Shown here: one piece after another, positions 40,963 to 48,098 of the stretch
How positions within the stretch are numbered: the stretch's first letter is position 1
Layout of the letters: every line of letters begins with the position of its first letter
Source of the DNA: BOG-224 sp963783505
GTDB taxonomy: Bacteria; Acidobacteriota; Terriglobia; Bryobacterales; Bryobacteraceae
Length of the DNA: 64,000 bases
Reading direction: 5' to 3'
Assembly: GCA_963783505.1 (NCBI GenBank)
Contig: CAWAOP010000025.1
Span: 186,001 to 250,000 of the forward strand
Position numbers and translations under genes: made by a program
The notes under the pieces: model-generated
What the model saw: only the letters and a program-made list of their open reading frames with translations
Told to the model about the DNA's origin: nothing
Database searches by the model: none

Positions 40963-42396
40963 TTACCCGGCGGAGCCGTCCGGCTTGACGTCCGGCTTCG
41001 GCGCCGCGTCGCCGATCGACCGCACTTTCGAGAACAGCTCGCTGAACGGCATACCGGAGAGCGTCTCGAACAGCGCGGGCACTTGCGCCGCCATCTTGGC
41101 CATGTCGGCCGTGATCTTGTTCATGCCGGTGGTCTCCGCGTTCCCCGTGGAGACAATGGTGATCTTGTCCACGTTGGCCAGAGGAGCCGCCAGCGCCTTC
41201 ACTATTTCCGGCAATCCGGTGATCAGTTTGTCGACAATGGCCGCCTGATTGTATTGCTGGAATGCCTCGGCCTTCACATTCATGGCCCTGGCTTCCGCAT
41301 CGCCCTTCTTGAAGATAATCTCCGCCTCGGCCTCGCCCTGCGCGCGGATGGCGGAGGCGCGGCCCTCGGCCTCGGTAATGTTCCGCTGCCGTTCGGCCTG
41401 CGCCAGCGTCTCGATCCGCTTGCGCTCGAACTCGGCCGCTTTCATCACGGTGGCCATCAGCTCGCGGTCGCGGCGCTGGATTTCGGCTTCCTGCACCTTG
41501 ACCTCTTGCTCTTTTTCCACTAGGTGAATCTTGACTTCCTCGGCGCGTACCTGCTGCTGCATGATGTTCGTCTGGATCTCGTACGCTTTATCGGCCTGCG
41601 CCTGCTGCGTTTTCACGGTCTGCAGGTACTCGGCCTTCTTCACGTCCATGTCGCGTTGCGCTTCGGCCTGCTTGGCCTGCGACTGCGTCTCCGCCAGCAC
41701 CCGCTCCTGATCGGCCTGCGCCTTGGCCACCGACGCTTCCCGCGATGCCACCGCGCGCCGGATGGCCGTATCGCGCTCGGCTTCGGCCGCCGCCACGTCG
41801 GCGTCGCGCTTGATTCGCGCCACGTCCGGCCGGCCCATGTTGCTGATGTATTCGTTCTTGTCGCGGACCTCTTTAATGGTGAACGAAATCACATCGAGGC
41901 CCATTTTGTTCAGGTCGTCGGCGCACGTCGAGCGCATCCGCTCGCCCACCATCTCCGGCTGCTTCACGATTTCTTCCACCGTGAGCTGCCCGATGATCCC
42001 GCGCAGATGGCCTTCCATCACCAGCCGGATCAAGCCCTCGCGCTGGTCCGGCGGCTTCGTCAGAAATTGCTCGGCCGCCGTCAGAATCGATTCCGGGTCC
42101 GACTTCACTTTGATCTGCGCTACCGCTTCCACCGTCACCGCCACGCCCTGCCGCGTGTACAGATCCTGTTGCGGAGCGACGTCGAACGACATCAACTCCA
42201 GCGAAAGCCCGCGGCAGCTCTCCACCATCGGGAAAATCACCGTGCCCCGGCCCTTCACCACCCGCGTCCCGCGGAATCCGTAAACGATAATCGCTTCGTG
42301 CGGCCCCGCCTTGCGAAACAGCTTGGCGAACGCCGCCATCAAAAACAAGATGGCGAGCGCCATCAACCCCACGATCACAATGACCTGATTGTCCAT
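40963..42396 (-). CDS. floT: Flotillin-like SPFH/band-7 protein
   Basis: From the ATG at 42396 the protein has 477 residues: a single N-terminal membrane anchor (VIVIVGLMALAILFLMAAFA), the SPFH domain (EAIIVYGFRGTRVVKGRGTV, VAVTVEAVAQIKVKSDPESI, LRGIIGQLTVEEIVKQPEMV), a long Ala/Glu-rich coiled coil with repeated AEAERDTA/AQADQERV patterns, and the C-terminal EIVKALAAPLANVDKITIVS that is diagnostic of flotillins (compare YuaG/FloT). It organises membrane microdomains. It sits between nfeD-like and pspA-like genes on one strand, as in other bacteria. Confidence 0.93.
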   Translation of the reverse strand: MDNQVIVIVGLMALAILFLMAAFAKLFRKAGPHEAIIVYGFRGTRVVKGRGTVIFPMVESCRGLSLELMSFDVAPQQDLYTRQGVAVTVEAVAQIKVKSDPESILTAAEQFLTKPPDQREGLIRLVMEGHLRGIIGQLTVEEIVKQPEMVGERMRSTCADDLNKMGLDVISFTIKEVRDKNEYISNMGRPDVARIKRDADVAAAEAERDTAIRRAVASREASVAKAQADQERVLAETQSQAKQAEAQRDMDVKKAEYLQTVKTQQAQADKAYEIQTNIMQQQVRAEEVKIHLVEKEQEVKVQEAEIQRRDRELMATVMKAAEFERKRIETLAQAERQRNITEAEGRASAIRAQGEAEAEIIFKKGDAEARAMNVKAEAFQQYNQAAIVDKLITGLPEIVKALAAPLANVDKITIVSTGNAETTGMNKITADMAKMAAQVPALFETLSGMPFSELFSKVRSIGDAAPKPDVKPDGSAG

Positions 42397-42512
42397 ATAC
42401 TCCGAAAGTCTCCTAACGTCTCTTCTAAATCCATGTTCATGTGGGGCAGGTTCCCGACCTGCCACCGGCCCGCAGGGCCGCGCCTTCCCGTTCCCCGGAG
42501 CCGCAGGCTCCG

Positions 42513-42548
42513 TCCCCGGCCCCCAGCCCCTAGCCCCCAGCCCCCAGC
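42513..42548 (-). repeat. G4-prone repeat that supplies the nfeD-like stop codon
   Basis: The minus strand reads CGGGGCTGGGGGCTGGGGGC and continues TAGGGGCTGGGGGCCGGGG. The nfeD-like gene ends GGG-GCT-GGG-GGC-TAG, within it. Same heptamer family as 40178-40215. Confidence 0.7.
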
Positions 42549-43111
42549 CCCGGGTCCTCCCACGGCGTCACGTACGCAATCCCTTTCTCAAACCGCGTGA
42601 CCATTACTTCCGCGCCCTTGGCGATCGCCGCGCCGTCCTCGCTCCGCGCACCGGCCACGCGCCGCACGCCTTCCTGCGAATACACCATCTCGCCTACGCC
42701 GCCCTCGCGGATCCGTATGCTCAACCGGCCCAGCACGCCGGTCATTTCGTAATCCGCCGGATCGAGCGCCGCCTCGCGGCTCATCAGGATCTTGGCCACA
42801 AACCAGAACACCGTCGATGCCCCCGCCAGTCCGCTAATCGTCGCGATCCCCAGCGCCAGCAGAAACCACATGCCGTAGTAATGCTCCAGCAGGTATCCGG
42901 TTCCTCCGAACCACGCCAGGAAGCCCGCCACCGTGCCGAAATTGAACCACGGCAGTTCCGCCGCGCCGCTCCCGCCGCCGCGCGGAATATGAATCCCGTG
43001 ATGGATGTGCAGATGCGGCAGATGCAAATGAACGCTGCCCGCCAGCACGGCCAGCGCGCTGAACGCGAATCCCAGCGCAAAGCAGGCCAAATAGAAATCC
43101 GACCAGTTCAT
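42530..43111 (-). CDS. NfeD-like membrane protein (flotillin partner)
   Basis: The 193-residue protein has an N-terminal membrane helix (FYLACFALGFAFSALAVLAG), a His-rich loop (VHLHLPHLHIHHGIHI), two more helices (TVAGFLAWFGGTGYLLEHY, MWFLLALGIATISGLAG), and a C-terminal OB-like domain (MTGVLGRLSIRIREGGVGEM, then AIAKGAEVMVTRFEKGIAYV). This order fits short NfeD/YqiJ-type partners of flotillin. The His cluster (five His in 14 residues) may bind metal. It precedes the flotillin gene with about 130 bp between. The C-terminal residues PGLGAGG come from a G-rich repeat. Confidence 0.78.
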   Translation of the reverse strand: MNWSDFYLACFALGFAFSALAVLAGSVHLHLPHLHIHHGIHIPRGGGSGAAELPWFNFGTVAGFLAWFGGTGYLLEHYYGMWFLLALGIATISGLAGASTVFWFVAKILMSREAALDPADYEMTGVLGRLSIRIREGGVGEMVYSQEGVRRVAGARSEDGAAIAKGAEVMVTRFEKGIAYVTPWEDPGLGAGG

Positions 43112-43211
43112 GACCGCCTCTTTGCCCTTTGGCTACCTTTCCCTCGCTGCCGTCGTCGGGCAGCCATTCTGTTGTGGGGCGGGCCGCCGCGTTTCACGCG
43201 GCGCGCCGAGG

Positions 43212-43721
43212 TCACCCCCGCACGCCTCTGCCTTTCTTCCCGCCGTCGCCCGAAGCCGGCGCCCGCAGCACCTCAATCAGCCGCTCCGCCAGGCCCGGGT
43301 TCTCCAAAATCGTCCCCACCAACACCAGGCACATCCGCGAATCCGAGTGGCGCGCCACCTTCAGCAGCGCGTGGTGCAACTCGGCGTCTTTGGAAAACCG
43401 CTCCGCCCCCTGGACCAGCCACAAATCCAGCTTGTCCTCGAGCGCGCCCACTTCCGATACCAGCTCGTTCTGAAAACCCTCCGGATCGTCCACCAGGTAC
43501 CCCGGATGCACCTTGAAAAACCGCGCCAGCAACATGCGCGTCGAGTTGGTCATGTGCGGCCGCGCCCCGCTTTCGATCTGCGAAAGATAGCTCTGGCTGA
43601 TGGATTTCCCAAGCTCTTTCTCCACCAGCCGCGCCACTTCCTGCTGCGAAAGCTCGCGCTCCGCGCCGCGCAGCGCCCCTTCCACTTCCCGCAGATACCG
43701 GAGTTTCTCGCCGAGCCTCAT
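43212..43721 (-). CDS. XRE-family transcriptional regulator
   Basis: From the ATG at 43721 (MRLGEKLRYLREVEGALRGA) the 169-residue protein has an N-terminal HTH: ELSQQEVARLVEKELGKSIS with QSYLSQIESGARPHMTNSTR, then FFKVHPGYLVDD and a helical C-terminal part (LHHALLKVARHSDSRMCLVL). Many XRE proteins with this layout (relatives of padR-linked or PspA-linked regulators) control neighbouring membrane-stress genes; here the nfeD-flotillin-pspA cluster lies directly downstream. An AT-rich dyad immediately upstream is a probable autoregulatory operator. Confidence 0.82.
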   Translation of the reverse strand: MRLGEKLRYLREVEGALRGAERELSQQEVARLVEKELGKSISQSYLSQIESGARPHMTNSTRMLLARFFKVHPGYLVDDPEGFQNELVSEVGALEDKLDLWLVQGAERFSKDAELHHALLKVARHSDSRMCLVLVGTILENPGLAERLIEVLRAPASGDGGKKGRGVRG

Positions 43722-43750
43722 ATTACAATATGCAATTACTATATTGCAAT
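43722..43750. promoter_or_regulatory. AT-rich dyad between XRE and HicB genes
   Basis: ATTACAATATGCAATTACTA runs on to TATTGCAAT. CAATAT and ATATTG form inverted arms 9 bp apart, and GCAAT/ATTGC a second pair. It abuts the XRE start codon and stands out from the GC-rich surroundings. Confidence 0.5.
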
Positions 43751-43836
43751 CCGTGATGGATGTCAAGAAGAATCTTTGGGTCTTTGGGCTGCGCGAGCCG
43801 TGCCGCTTCTGGGACGGCTTCTACAACGCGAAAGGG

Positions 43837-44055
43837 ATGAAGCAACACGCCGTCATTATCGAAAAGGGGCCGTCCAGCTACGGCGCCTGCGTGCCTGATC
43901 TGCCCGGCTGTGTGGCCGTCGGCGTCACGGTGGAAGAAGTCCAACGGCTGATCGGCGAGGCTATTGGGTTTCACCTCGACGGTATGCGGGCCGACGGCGA
44001 CCCGATACCCGAGCCCCCAACCCTAGCGACTTACGCCTCGGCCCAAGCGGCGTGA
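43837..44055 (+). CDS. HicB-family antitoxin, solitary copy 1
   Basis: The 72-residue protein reads MKQHAVIIEKGPSSYGACVP, DLPGCVAVGVTVEEVQRLIG and EAIGFHLDGMRADGDPIPEP, the partial RNase-H-like fold of HicB antitoxins. The C-terminal DNA-binding extension found in some HicBs is lacking. No HicA double-stranded-RNA-binding toxin lies on either side. A copy with about 80% identity is at 48099. AAGGG precedes the ATG. Solitary HicBs can regulate or be remnants. Confidence 0.85.
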   Translation: MKQHAVIIEKGPSSYGACVPDLPGCVAVGVTVEEVQRLIGEAIGFHLDGMRADGDPIPEPPTLATYASAQAA

Positions 44056-44692
44056 GTCTCCTACGGGGCTGACCCGCTGCTCCCCGCGCCGGGGCAGGGT
44101 CTCATGGGCGAAGAGTGCGGCCGCCTGTTTTTCGGTCAGGCGATGCGGTTCCCCGATTTCCCGGGCCAGCGGCGCGAAGCACGCGTTCAAGTCCTCACTT
44201 ACCGCGCGTCTGGGCTTGGAGAAGCCTCTGCCCCGCGTTCATTCGTTACAGCCGACGGCCCCGGCGAATTAGCCAAGGGGTTGCGGGGGCGGCTTCAGCT
44301 ACGACCTAAACACGCCAGGCAAAGTGGGTTACAAGCGCGCGCTCAAGCGGCCGGCGCAACCCCCTCCAAGCAAAGCCCCTGCCGCACAATGACAGGCCCA
44401 CTTTCCCGTCTCCACAGTGATCTGGCTTTGATCCGCCCCCAGCGGTCAGAGCAATATCCCGTACCCAGGCCCCTCAAAACAGCGGGCAGCGTGGGACAGC
44501 CGTAGAAAAGAAAATGATAAGAAACAAGAAAAACGGCTCCGATATACGCTGTTCGATGTAAAATCGAAACTGGCCGGGAGGCCAAACCGGCCCCCCGGCT
44601 GGTGTTCGGGGCGACGGGCTACCAGGATATCAGAGGCCGGGCAGCGGATTTTTCCGCCGCTCGTAAATGCTCGTCACTGAAGGGGGGAGCAG
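44056..44692. other. 637-bp region without a supported gene; structured leader at its end
   Basis: Up to 44520 I find no convincing gene; a minus-strand stretch near 44110-44190 (EDLNACFAPLAREIGEPHRL, then TEKQAAALFAHE) looks protein-like but lacks a start. From about 44570 to 44660 the plus strand is rich in nested stems: GGCCGGGAGGCC/GGCC pairs, ACCAGG, CGGGCT and finally GCGG-ATTTTT-CCGC. It precedes the cysteine-rich gene and may be a regulatory leader. A GGGGGGAG ribosome site follows. Confidence 0.4.
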
Positions 44693-44995
44693 ATGCTCAC
44701 GAAGTTGTTTCGCACGTTTATGGTTCTCATGATGCTCGCGGGAATTCTGACAATTCTATCATCGCGAGCCTCCGCCAGTTACGGTTTCTGCGTATGCATG
44801 GTTTCGACTGTCGGTGGGGACTGTGATGATCTCGACCAGTATTGCGACTCTATCGGCTATGGTTGCAGCGGATCCGATGGTTGCCCGGGTGGCGATGACC
44901 TTTGCGACGGCTTTTGTCAGGACGACTTTGGATGTTATATGGCGGCGGGAAATGACCGACAGATTTGCGGCATTTGCAGCCTCTGTCACCAATGA
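44693..44995 (+). CDS. Small secreted 12-cysteine protein, unknown family
   Basis: The 100-residue protein starts at ATG 44693 behind a strong GGGGGGAGCAG site. A signal peptide (LTKLFRTFMVLMMLAGILTI, then LSSRASA) leaves about 71 residues with 12 cysteines and 11 or so Asp. Spacing is C-x-C-x8-C-x6-C-x6-C-x5-C-x6-C-x3-C-x5-C-x10-C-x2-C-x2-C. It has no Trp, so it is not the TTQ-bearing methylamine dehydrogenase small subunit that also has 12 Cys. Even cysteine number and signal peptide imply six disulfides, a knot-like fold or a metal-binding protein. The next gene, 29 bp on, encodes a thiol-disulfide protein. I know no matching family. Confidence 0.75.
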   Translation: MLTKLFRTFMVLMMLAGILTILSSRASASYGFCVCMVSTVGGDCDDLDQYCDSIGYGCSGSDGCPGGDDLCDGFCQDDFGCYMAAGNDRQICGICSLCHQ

Positions 44996-45024
44996 ACGAA
45001 CTGGCCGGTTAATGAACTAGGACC

Positions 45025-45525
45025 ATGTTTAACTTCATTAAGAAAAGGCCGGTCGATGTTTTGCTGGTGGCGACGGTACTACTGGTTTGGTACGTGGCCG
45101 CTCCAGCAGCCCTCAGACAACTGGGCATCGTCAAGCCGGCCTCGCCGCCAGCCCCGTTGAGGGTTGGCGACACGGGTAGAATCGATCAGGTCCGCCCAGG
45201 CTACCCAGCCCTGGTCATTGGTTTCTCCACATCATGTCCGCATTGCCGCAATTCTCTCTCACGGCTCGCGCGTCTTAGCGCGGCTAGGCGGATCCAGCGC
45301 GGCGAAGTAGATCTTCTGATCGTTGGGGAGGCGGGGAAGCAGAGCGCATCGGATCTGGAACGCTTCATCGCGCCGGTAAAAGCGCATGCGGTCGTTACTA
45401 AGAAGCTTTTATTCCAGGGCACGCCCACGTTCGTGTTCATCGATCAGGGCGCAAGAGTGACGTGGGTTCACCCCGGCGAACTGGACGACGCCAGCGAAGC
45501 CGCGCTCATGAAACTACTCGGCTGA
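45025..45525 (+). CDS. Membrane-anchored thioredoxin-fold protein with CPHC active site
   Basis: The 166-residue protein has one N-terminal membrane helix (DVLLVATVLLVWYVAAPAAL), then a TlpA/MauD-like domain: PALVIGFSTSCPHCRNSLSR with the CPHC dithiol (residues about 72-75), GEVDLLIVGEAGKQSASDLE, and the cis-proline loop LFQGTPTFVFIDQG, ending WVHPGELDDASEAALMKLLG. CPHC is the DsbA-type motif of strong oxidants, while the fold around it is TlpA-like. The position right after a 12-cysteine secreted protein suggests that it forms or proofreads those disulfides. The start ATG 45025 has AGGA upstream. No DsbB partner is near. Confidence 0.82.
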   Translation: MFNFIKKRPVDVLLVATVLLVWYVAAPAALRQLGIVKPASPPAPLRVGDTGRIDQVRPGYPALVIGFSTSCPHCRNSLSRLARLSAARRIQRGEVDLLIVGEAGKQSASDLERFIAPVKAHAVVTKKLLFQGTPTFVFIDQGARVTWVHPGELDDASEAALMKLLG

Positions 45526-45601
45526 GCGCTGCGGCGTTCGGCGCAGGGGTGCCGTCATGGATGAGAGCGGGGATGCGCGTTAAAGAATAGGAGCTGGGGC
45601 C

Positions 45602-47230
45602 ATGACGCGAATGCTTGCAAGCGTCGGAGTCGTTGTCTTACTACCAAGCATTGTGATCGGTCAGCCGGGCGCGGCTAGGCCCAGCTTTGATGCCGCTGAC
45701 GTCCATGTGAGTCCGCGCGCCGACTCGTCCAGGAACGGTCTGGCCCAAATGCAAGGCGGGTTCCTCATTGCCGACCGGTATGAGTTGCGCAAAGCCACCA
45801 TGCTCGACCTCATCAGGACGGCATACAACGTCGATGCCGACAAGGTAATCGGGGGACCGAGTTGGCTCGACTGCGACCGGTTCGACATCGTCGCTAAGAC
45901 CAAGCCTGGAACGCGTTTGGAAACATTGCGGCTGATGCTTCAGACGCTGCTTGCCAACCGCTTCAATTTGGCGGTCAAGACAGAAACTAGGCAGGTTCCC
46001 AATTACGTGCTGTCGAGAGGCGCGCGCGAACTGAGATTGAAAGTGGCCTCCGGCGCCTCGAATTCGACCGGCTGCCAGAGGCTGGCTCAGGTGATTGACG
46101 GCGGTGCGCCGCGTTCCATTATTCTTCAATGCCGCAACGTTACGATGGATGCGTTTGCCCAGACGCTTAGCCCGCTCGTCTCGGGACGCCTACGGAGCCT
46201 CCTGGTGGTGAATTCGACCGGCCTCAAAGGGGGCTGGGATTTCGATTTCCGCTATGCTCCAAGGCAGGAGTGGGCGGATAGCGCGGCGGACGCCGGTGTT
46301 TTCGAAGGGATCGACAATCTCGGATTGAAGCTCGAGCTCGGAAAGGTCCCGCAGGAGGTCCTGGCCGTCGAAGGCGTGAATCAGCGGCCTTCGTCGAATC
46401 CGGCCGACGTGGCCGTGGCTCTGCCTCCTCAACCGCCGCCCGAGTTTGAGGTGGCGTCGGTCAGGCCCTGCACTGAGAAGATCACGGTCACGCTCTATGT
46501 CCATTTCGAGCCGGGCGGGCGCGTAAGCGCGACCTGCGAGCCCCTCCACTTACTGGTCAGAGAGGCGTGGAGCTTACCCCTCCGCGAGGAGCTGGTCGGC
46601 GCGCCAAAATGGCTCACGGAGGTTCCCAGCTCTCACAATGTCAGCATCGAGGCGAAAACGCCGGCGAGCCTCGCTATAGACCAGCAGCAAGATATGGATG
46701 AGGCCGGGGATCTCCTCAGAGCAATGTTGCGCTCACTTCTGATGGACCGTTACAAGATGAAGGTCCATTATGAGGAACGTTTCAGGGATGCCGCCACGCT
46801 GGTCGCCGTGAAGCCGAAACTGGCCAAAGCCAACCCTGCGAATCGGACCGGATGTTCCTCGGTAGGGCGACGGTCGCAAGGCGGGCCCGTTACGGTCCGG
46901 CTGGTTTGCCAGAACATGACCATGCCGCAGTTCGCTGAGAGGATTAACTCATACGATCCCAGCACCGTCTACCCGGTGCAGGATGCCACCGGCATCGATG
47001 GCGCGTGGGACTTCGCGATCAACTTCAACGAGAGGGCCGGTCTGTCTTCGCGCCTTCCGCAGCCGGGCGGCGCGGTGGCTGCTGCCGGAGGGGAGGCCTC
47101 GGAACCAGCAACAGCCCTTTCTTTCGCCCAAGCCATCGAGAAGCAGCTCGGATTGAAGCTGAAAACTCAGAAGCGGCGGGAACCAGCGCTTGTCATCGAT
47201 CACATCGAGGAGAAGCCTACAGACAATTGA
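45602..47230 (+). CDS. Tandem double TIGR03435 protein
   Basis: The 542-residue protein has two complete TIGR03435 units. Unit 1: PSFDAADVHVSPRADSSRNG, LDLIRTAYNVDADKVIGGPS, RFNLAVKTETRQVPNYVLSR, STGLKGGWDFDFRY. Unit 2: PEFEVASVRPCTEKITVTLY, LRSLLMDRYKMKVHYEERFR, ATGIDGAWDFAINFNERAGL and the closing QLGLKLKTQKRREPALVIDH...KPTDN. Single-unit proteins are about 240-300 residues, so this is an internal duplication or fusion of divergent units. A signal peptide (LASVGVVVLLPSIVIGQPG) is present. It lies 76 bp after the CPHC protein and has a good AGGAG site. A further C-terminal remnant follows at 47306. Confidence 0.9.
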   Translation: MTRMLASVGVVVLLPSIVIGQPGAARPSFDAADVHVSPRADSSRNGLAQMQGGFLIADRYELRKATMLDLIRTAYNVDADKVIGGPSWLDCDRFDIVAKTKPGTRLETLRLMLQTLLANRFNLAVKTETRQVPNYVLSRGARELRLKVASGASNSTGCQRLAQVIDGGAPRSIILQCRNVTMDAFAQTLSPLVSGRLRSLLVVNSTGLKGGWDFDFRYAPRQEWADSAADAGVFEGIDNLGLKLELGKVPQEVLAVEGVNQRPSSNPADVAVALPPQPPPEFEVASVRPCTEKITVTLYVHFEPGGRVSATCEPLHLLVREAWSLPLREELVGAPKWLTEVPSSHNVSIEAKTPASLAIDQQQDMDEAGDLLRAMLRSLLMDRYKMKVHYEERFRDAATLVAVKPKLAKANPANRTGCSSVGRRSQGGPVTVRLVCQNMTMPQFAERINSYDPSTVYPVQDATGIDGAWDFAINFNERAGLSSRLPQPGGAVAAAGGEASEPATALSFAQAIEKQLGLKLKTQKRREPALVIDHIEEKPTDN

Positions 47231-47305
47231 CACTCCGATGCCAGACTCCGGCCCCCGGAGGAACCGACGCCGCAGCGCGCCGCCGCCCCGACTGGTCCGG
47301 AGAGT

Positions 47306-47446
47306 ATGCTCGCAATCCAGGATCCAATCGGCCCGAACATAATCACCGCCCTCGAACGGCAGCTCGGGCTGAAGCTGACGAAGGGTAAGGCGACCTTCGA
47401 TGTACTCGTGGTCAACCACGCCGAGAGCGTGCCCACCGAGAACTAG
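47306..47446 (+). pseudogene. C-terminal remnant of another TIGR03435 unit
   Basis: After the stop of the double protein a frame gives IGPNIITALERQLGLKLTKG, then KATFDVLVVNHAESVPTEN and TAG. This is the standard last 45 residues of a TIGR03435 protein with no preceding domain, so a third unit once followed. It shows repeated gene duplication with loss at this spot. Confidence 0.7.
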
Positions 47447-47588
47447 CCGCGAGCCGTGTCTGGCGAAAGAATAAGTCTCTCGCTTTAACCGGAGTCCCGC
47501 CGGGTCTGGCCTCGCTCGCCGTCGCGGAGTCAAAACAGGGATGGACGCCCCTTCACCGGCGGCCCGGGCGGTATTGCGAAAATGCAAT

Positions 47589-47939
47589 ATGATACCGGCA
47601 GTGCCGTGGATTGTCGGACTGCTCGACTGGTCTGTGCTGGATGAACTGGAGTCTCCGCGCGCCGACGTGAAAGCTCGGTTCCGCCGTGTCGTCGAGCTGA
47701 ATCAGGGGTACGGCCTCGAACGAGTCCGCGAGCCGCATGTGAAACACGTGGAGGGCCCATTGTGGGAGATGCGGATGAGCGGCAGAGACGGCATGGCCCG
47801 CGCCCTATATGTGGCGGCGAAAGGCCGCCGCGTGGTCGTCGTCCGGGTGTTCGTCAGGAGGACGGAAAAGACGCCCCGGCGCGAAATCGAACTGGCTCTA
47901 GAACGGGTGAAGGAGGTAACCGGAAAACGAAGCGGATAA
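47589..47939 (+). CDS. higB: HigB/RelE-type (phage-derived Gp49-like) toxin
   Basis: The 116-residue protein from ATG 47589 reads VLDELESPRADVKARFRRVV, GLERVREPHVKHVEGPLWEM, RMSGRDGMARALYVAAKGRR and VVVVRVFVRRTEKTPRREIE. This is the Gp49/HigB family: ribosome-dependent mRNA interferases, here with the K-x-x-TPxxEI ending. The N-terminus is somewhat unusual before LDELES. Its stop overlaps the HigA-like antitoxin frame. As the antitoxin seems truncated, the toxin may be inactive or controlled otherwise. Confidence 0.82.
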   Translation: MIPAVPWIVGLLDWSVLDELESPRADVKARFRRVVELNQGYGLERVREPHVKHVEGPLWEMRMSGRDGMARALYVAAKGRRVVVVRVFVRRTEKTPRREIELALERVKEVTGKRSG

Positions 47940-48067
47940 GGGTCGACCACCTGCACAAGAAATGGCTGAAGGGCGCCCGCTACCGCCGGGAATACGAGGC
48001 GCTCGCGGAGGAGTTCTCGCTGGCGGCGAGCTTGATCGCGGCGCGAAGCCGCGCGGGGATGACTTAG
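47936..48067 (+). pseudogene. higA: HigA-type antitoxin, truncated before its HTH
   Basis: The frame RIRVDHLHKKWLKGARYRRE then YEALAEEFSLAASLIAARSR and AGMT matches the start of HigA antitoxins that accompany Gp49 toxins, but a TAG follows where the family continues T-Q-E-Q-L into the helix-turn-helix. ACT-TAG-GAG differs from ACT-CAG-GAG by one base. Even past the stop the frame ends after seven codons, so the DNA-binding domain is gone. No normal start codon is present (ATA at 47936), unless translation is coupled to higB. Confidence 0.65.
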
Positions 48068-48098
48068 GAGGTCTCGAACGGAAAGACTTGAGATAGCG

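Noticed and set aside
40178..42548. CRISPR-like array from repeated C-rich heptamers
   Set aside because: The units are 7 bp with no spacers; they are simple tandem repeats. No CRISPR repeats or cas genes were seen anywhere in the window.
44104..44505. Plus-strand 133-codon frame
   Set aside because: It has no domain, a poor start context and composition unlike neighbouring genes.
44693..44995. Methylamine dehydrogenase small subunit (12 Cys, MauD-like neighbour)
   Set aside because: The protein lacks tryptophan, which forms the TTQ cofactor, is too short, and no large subunit or mauE is present.
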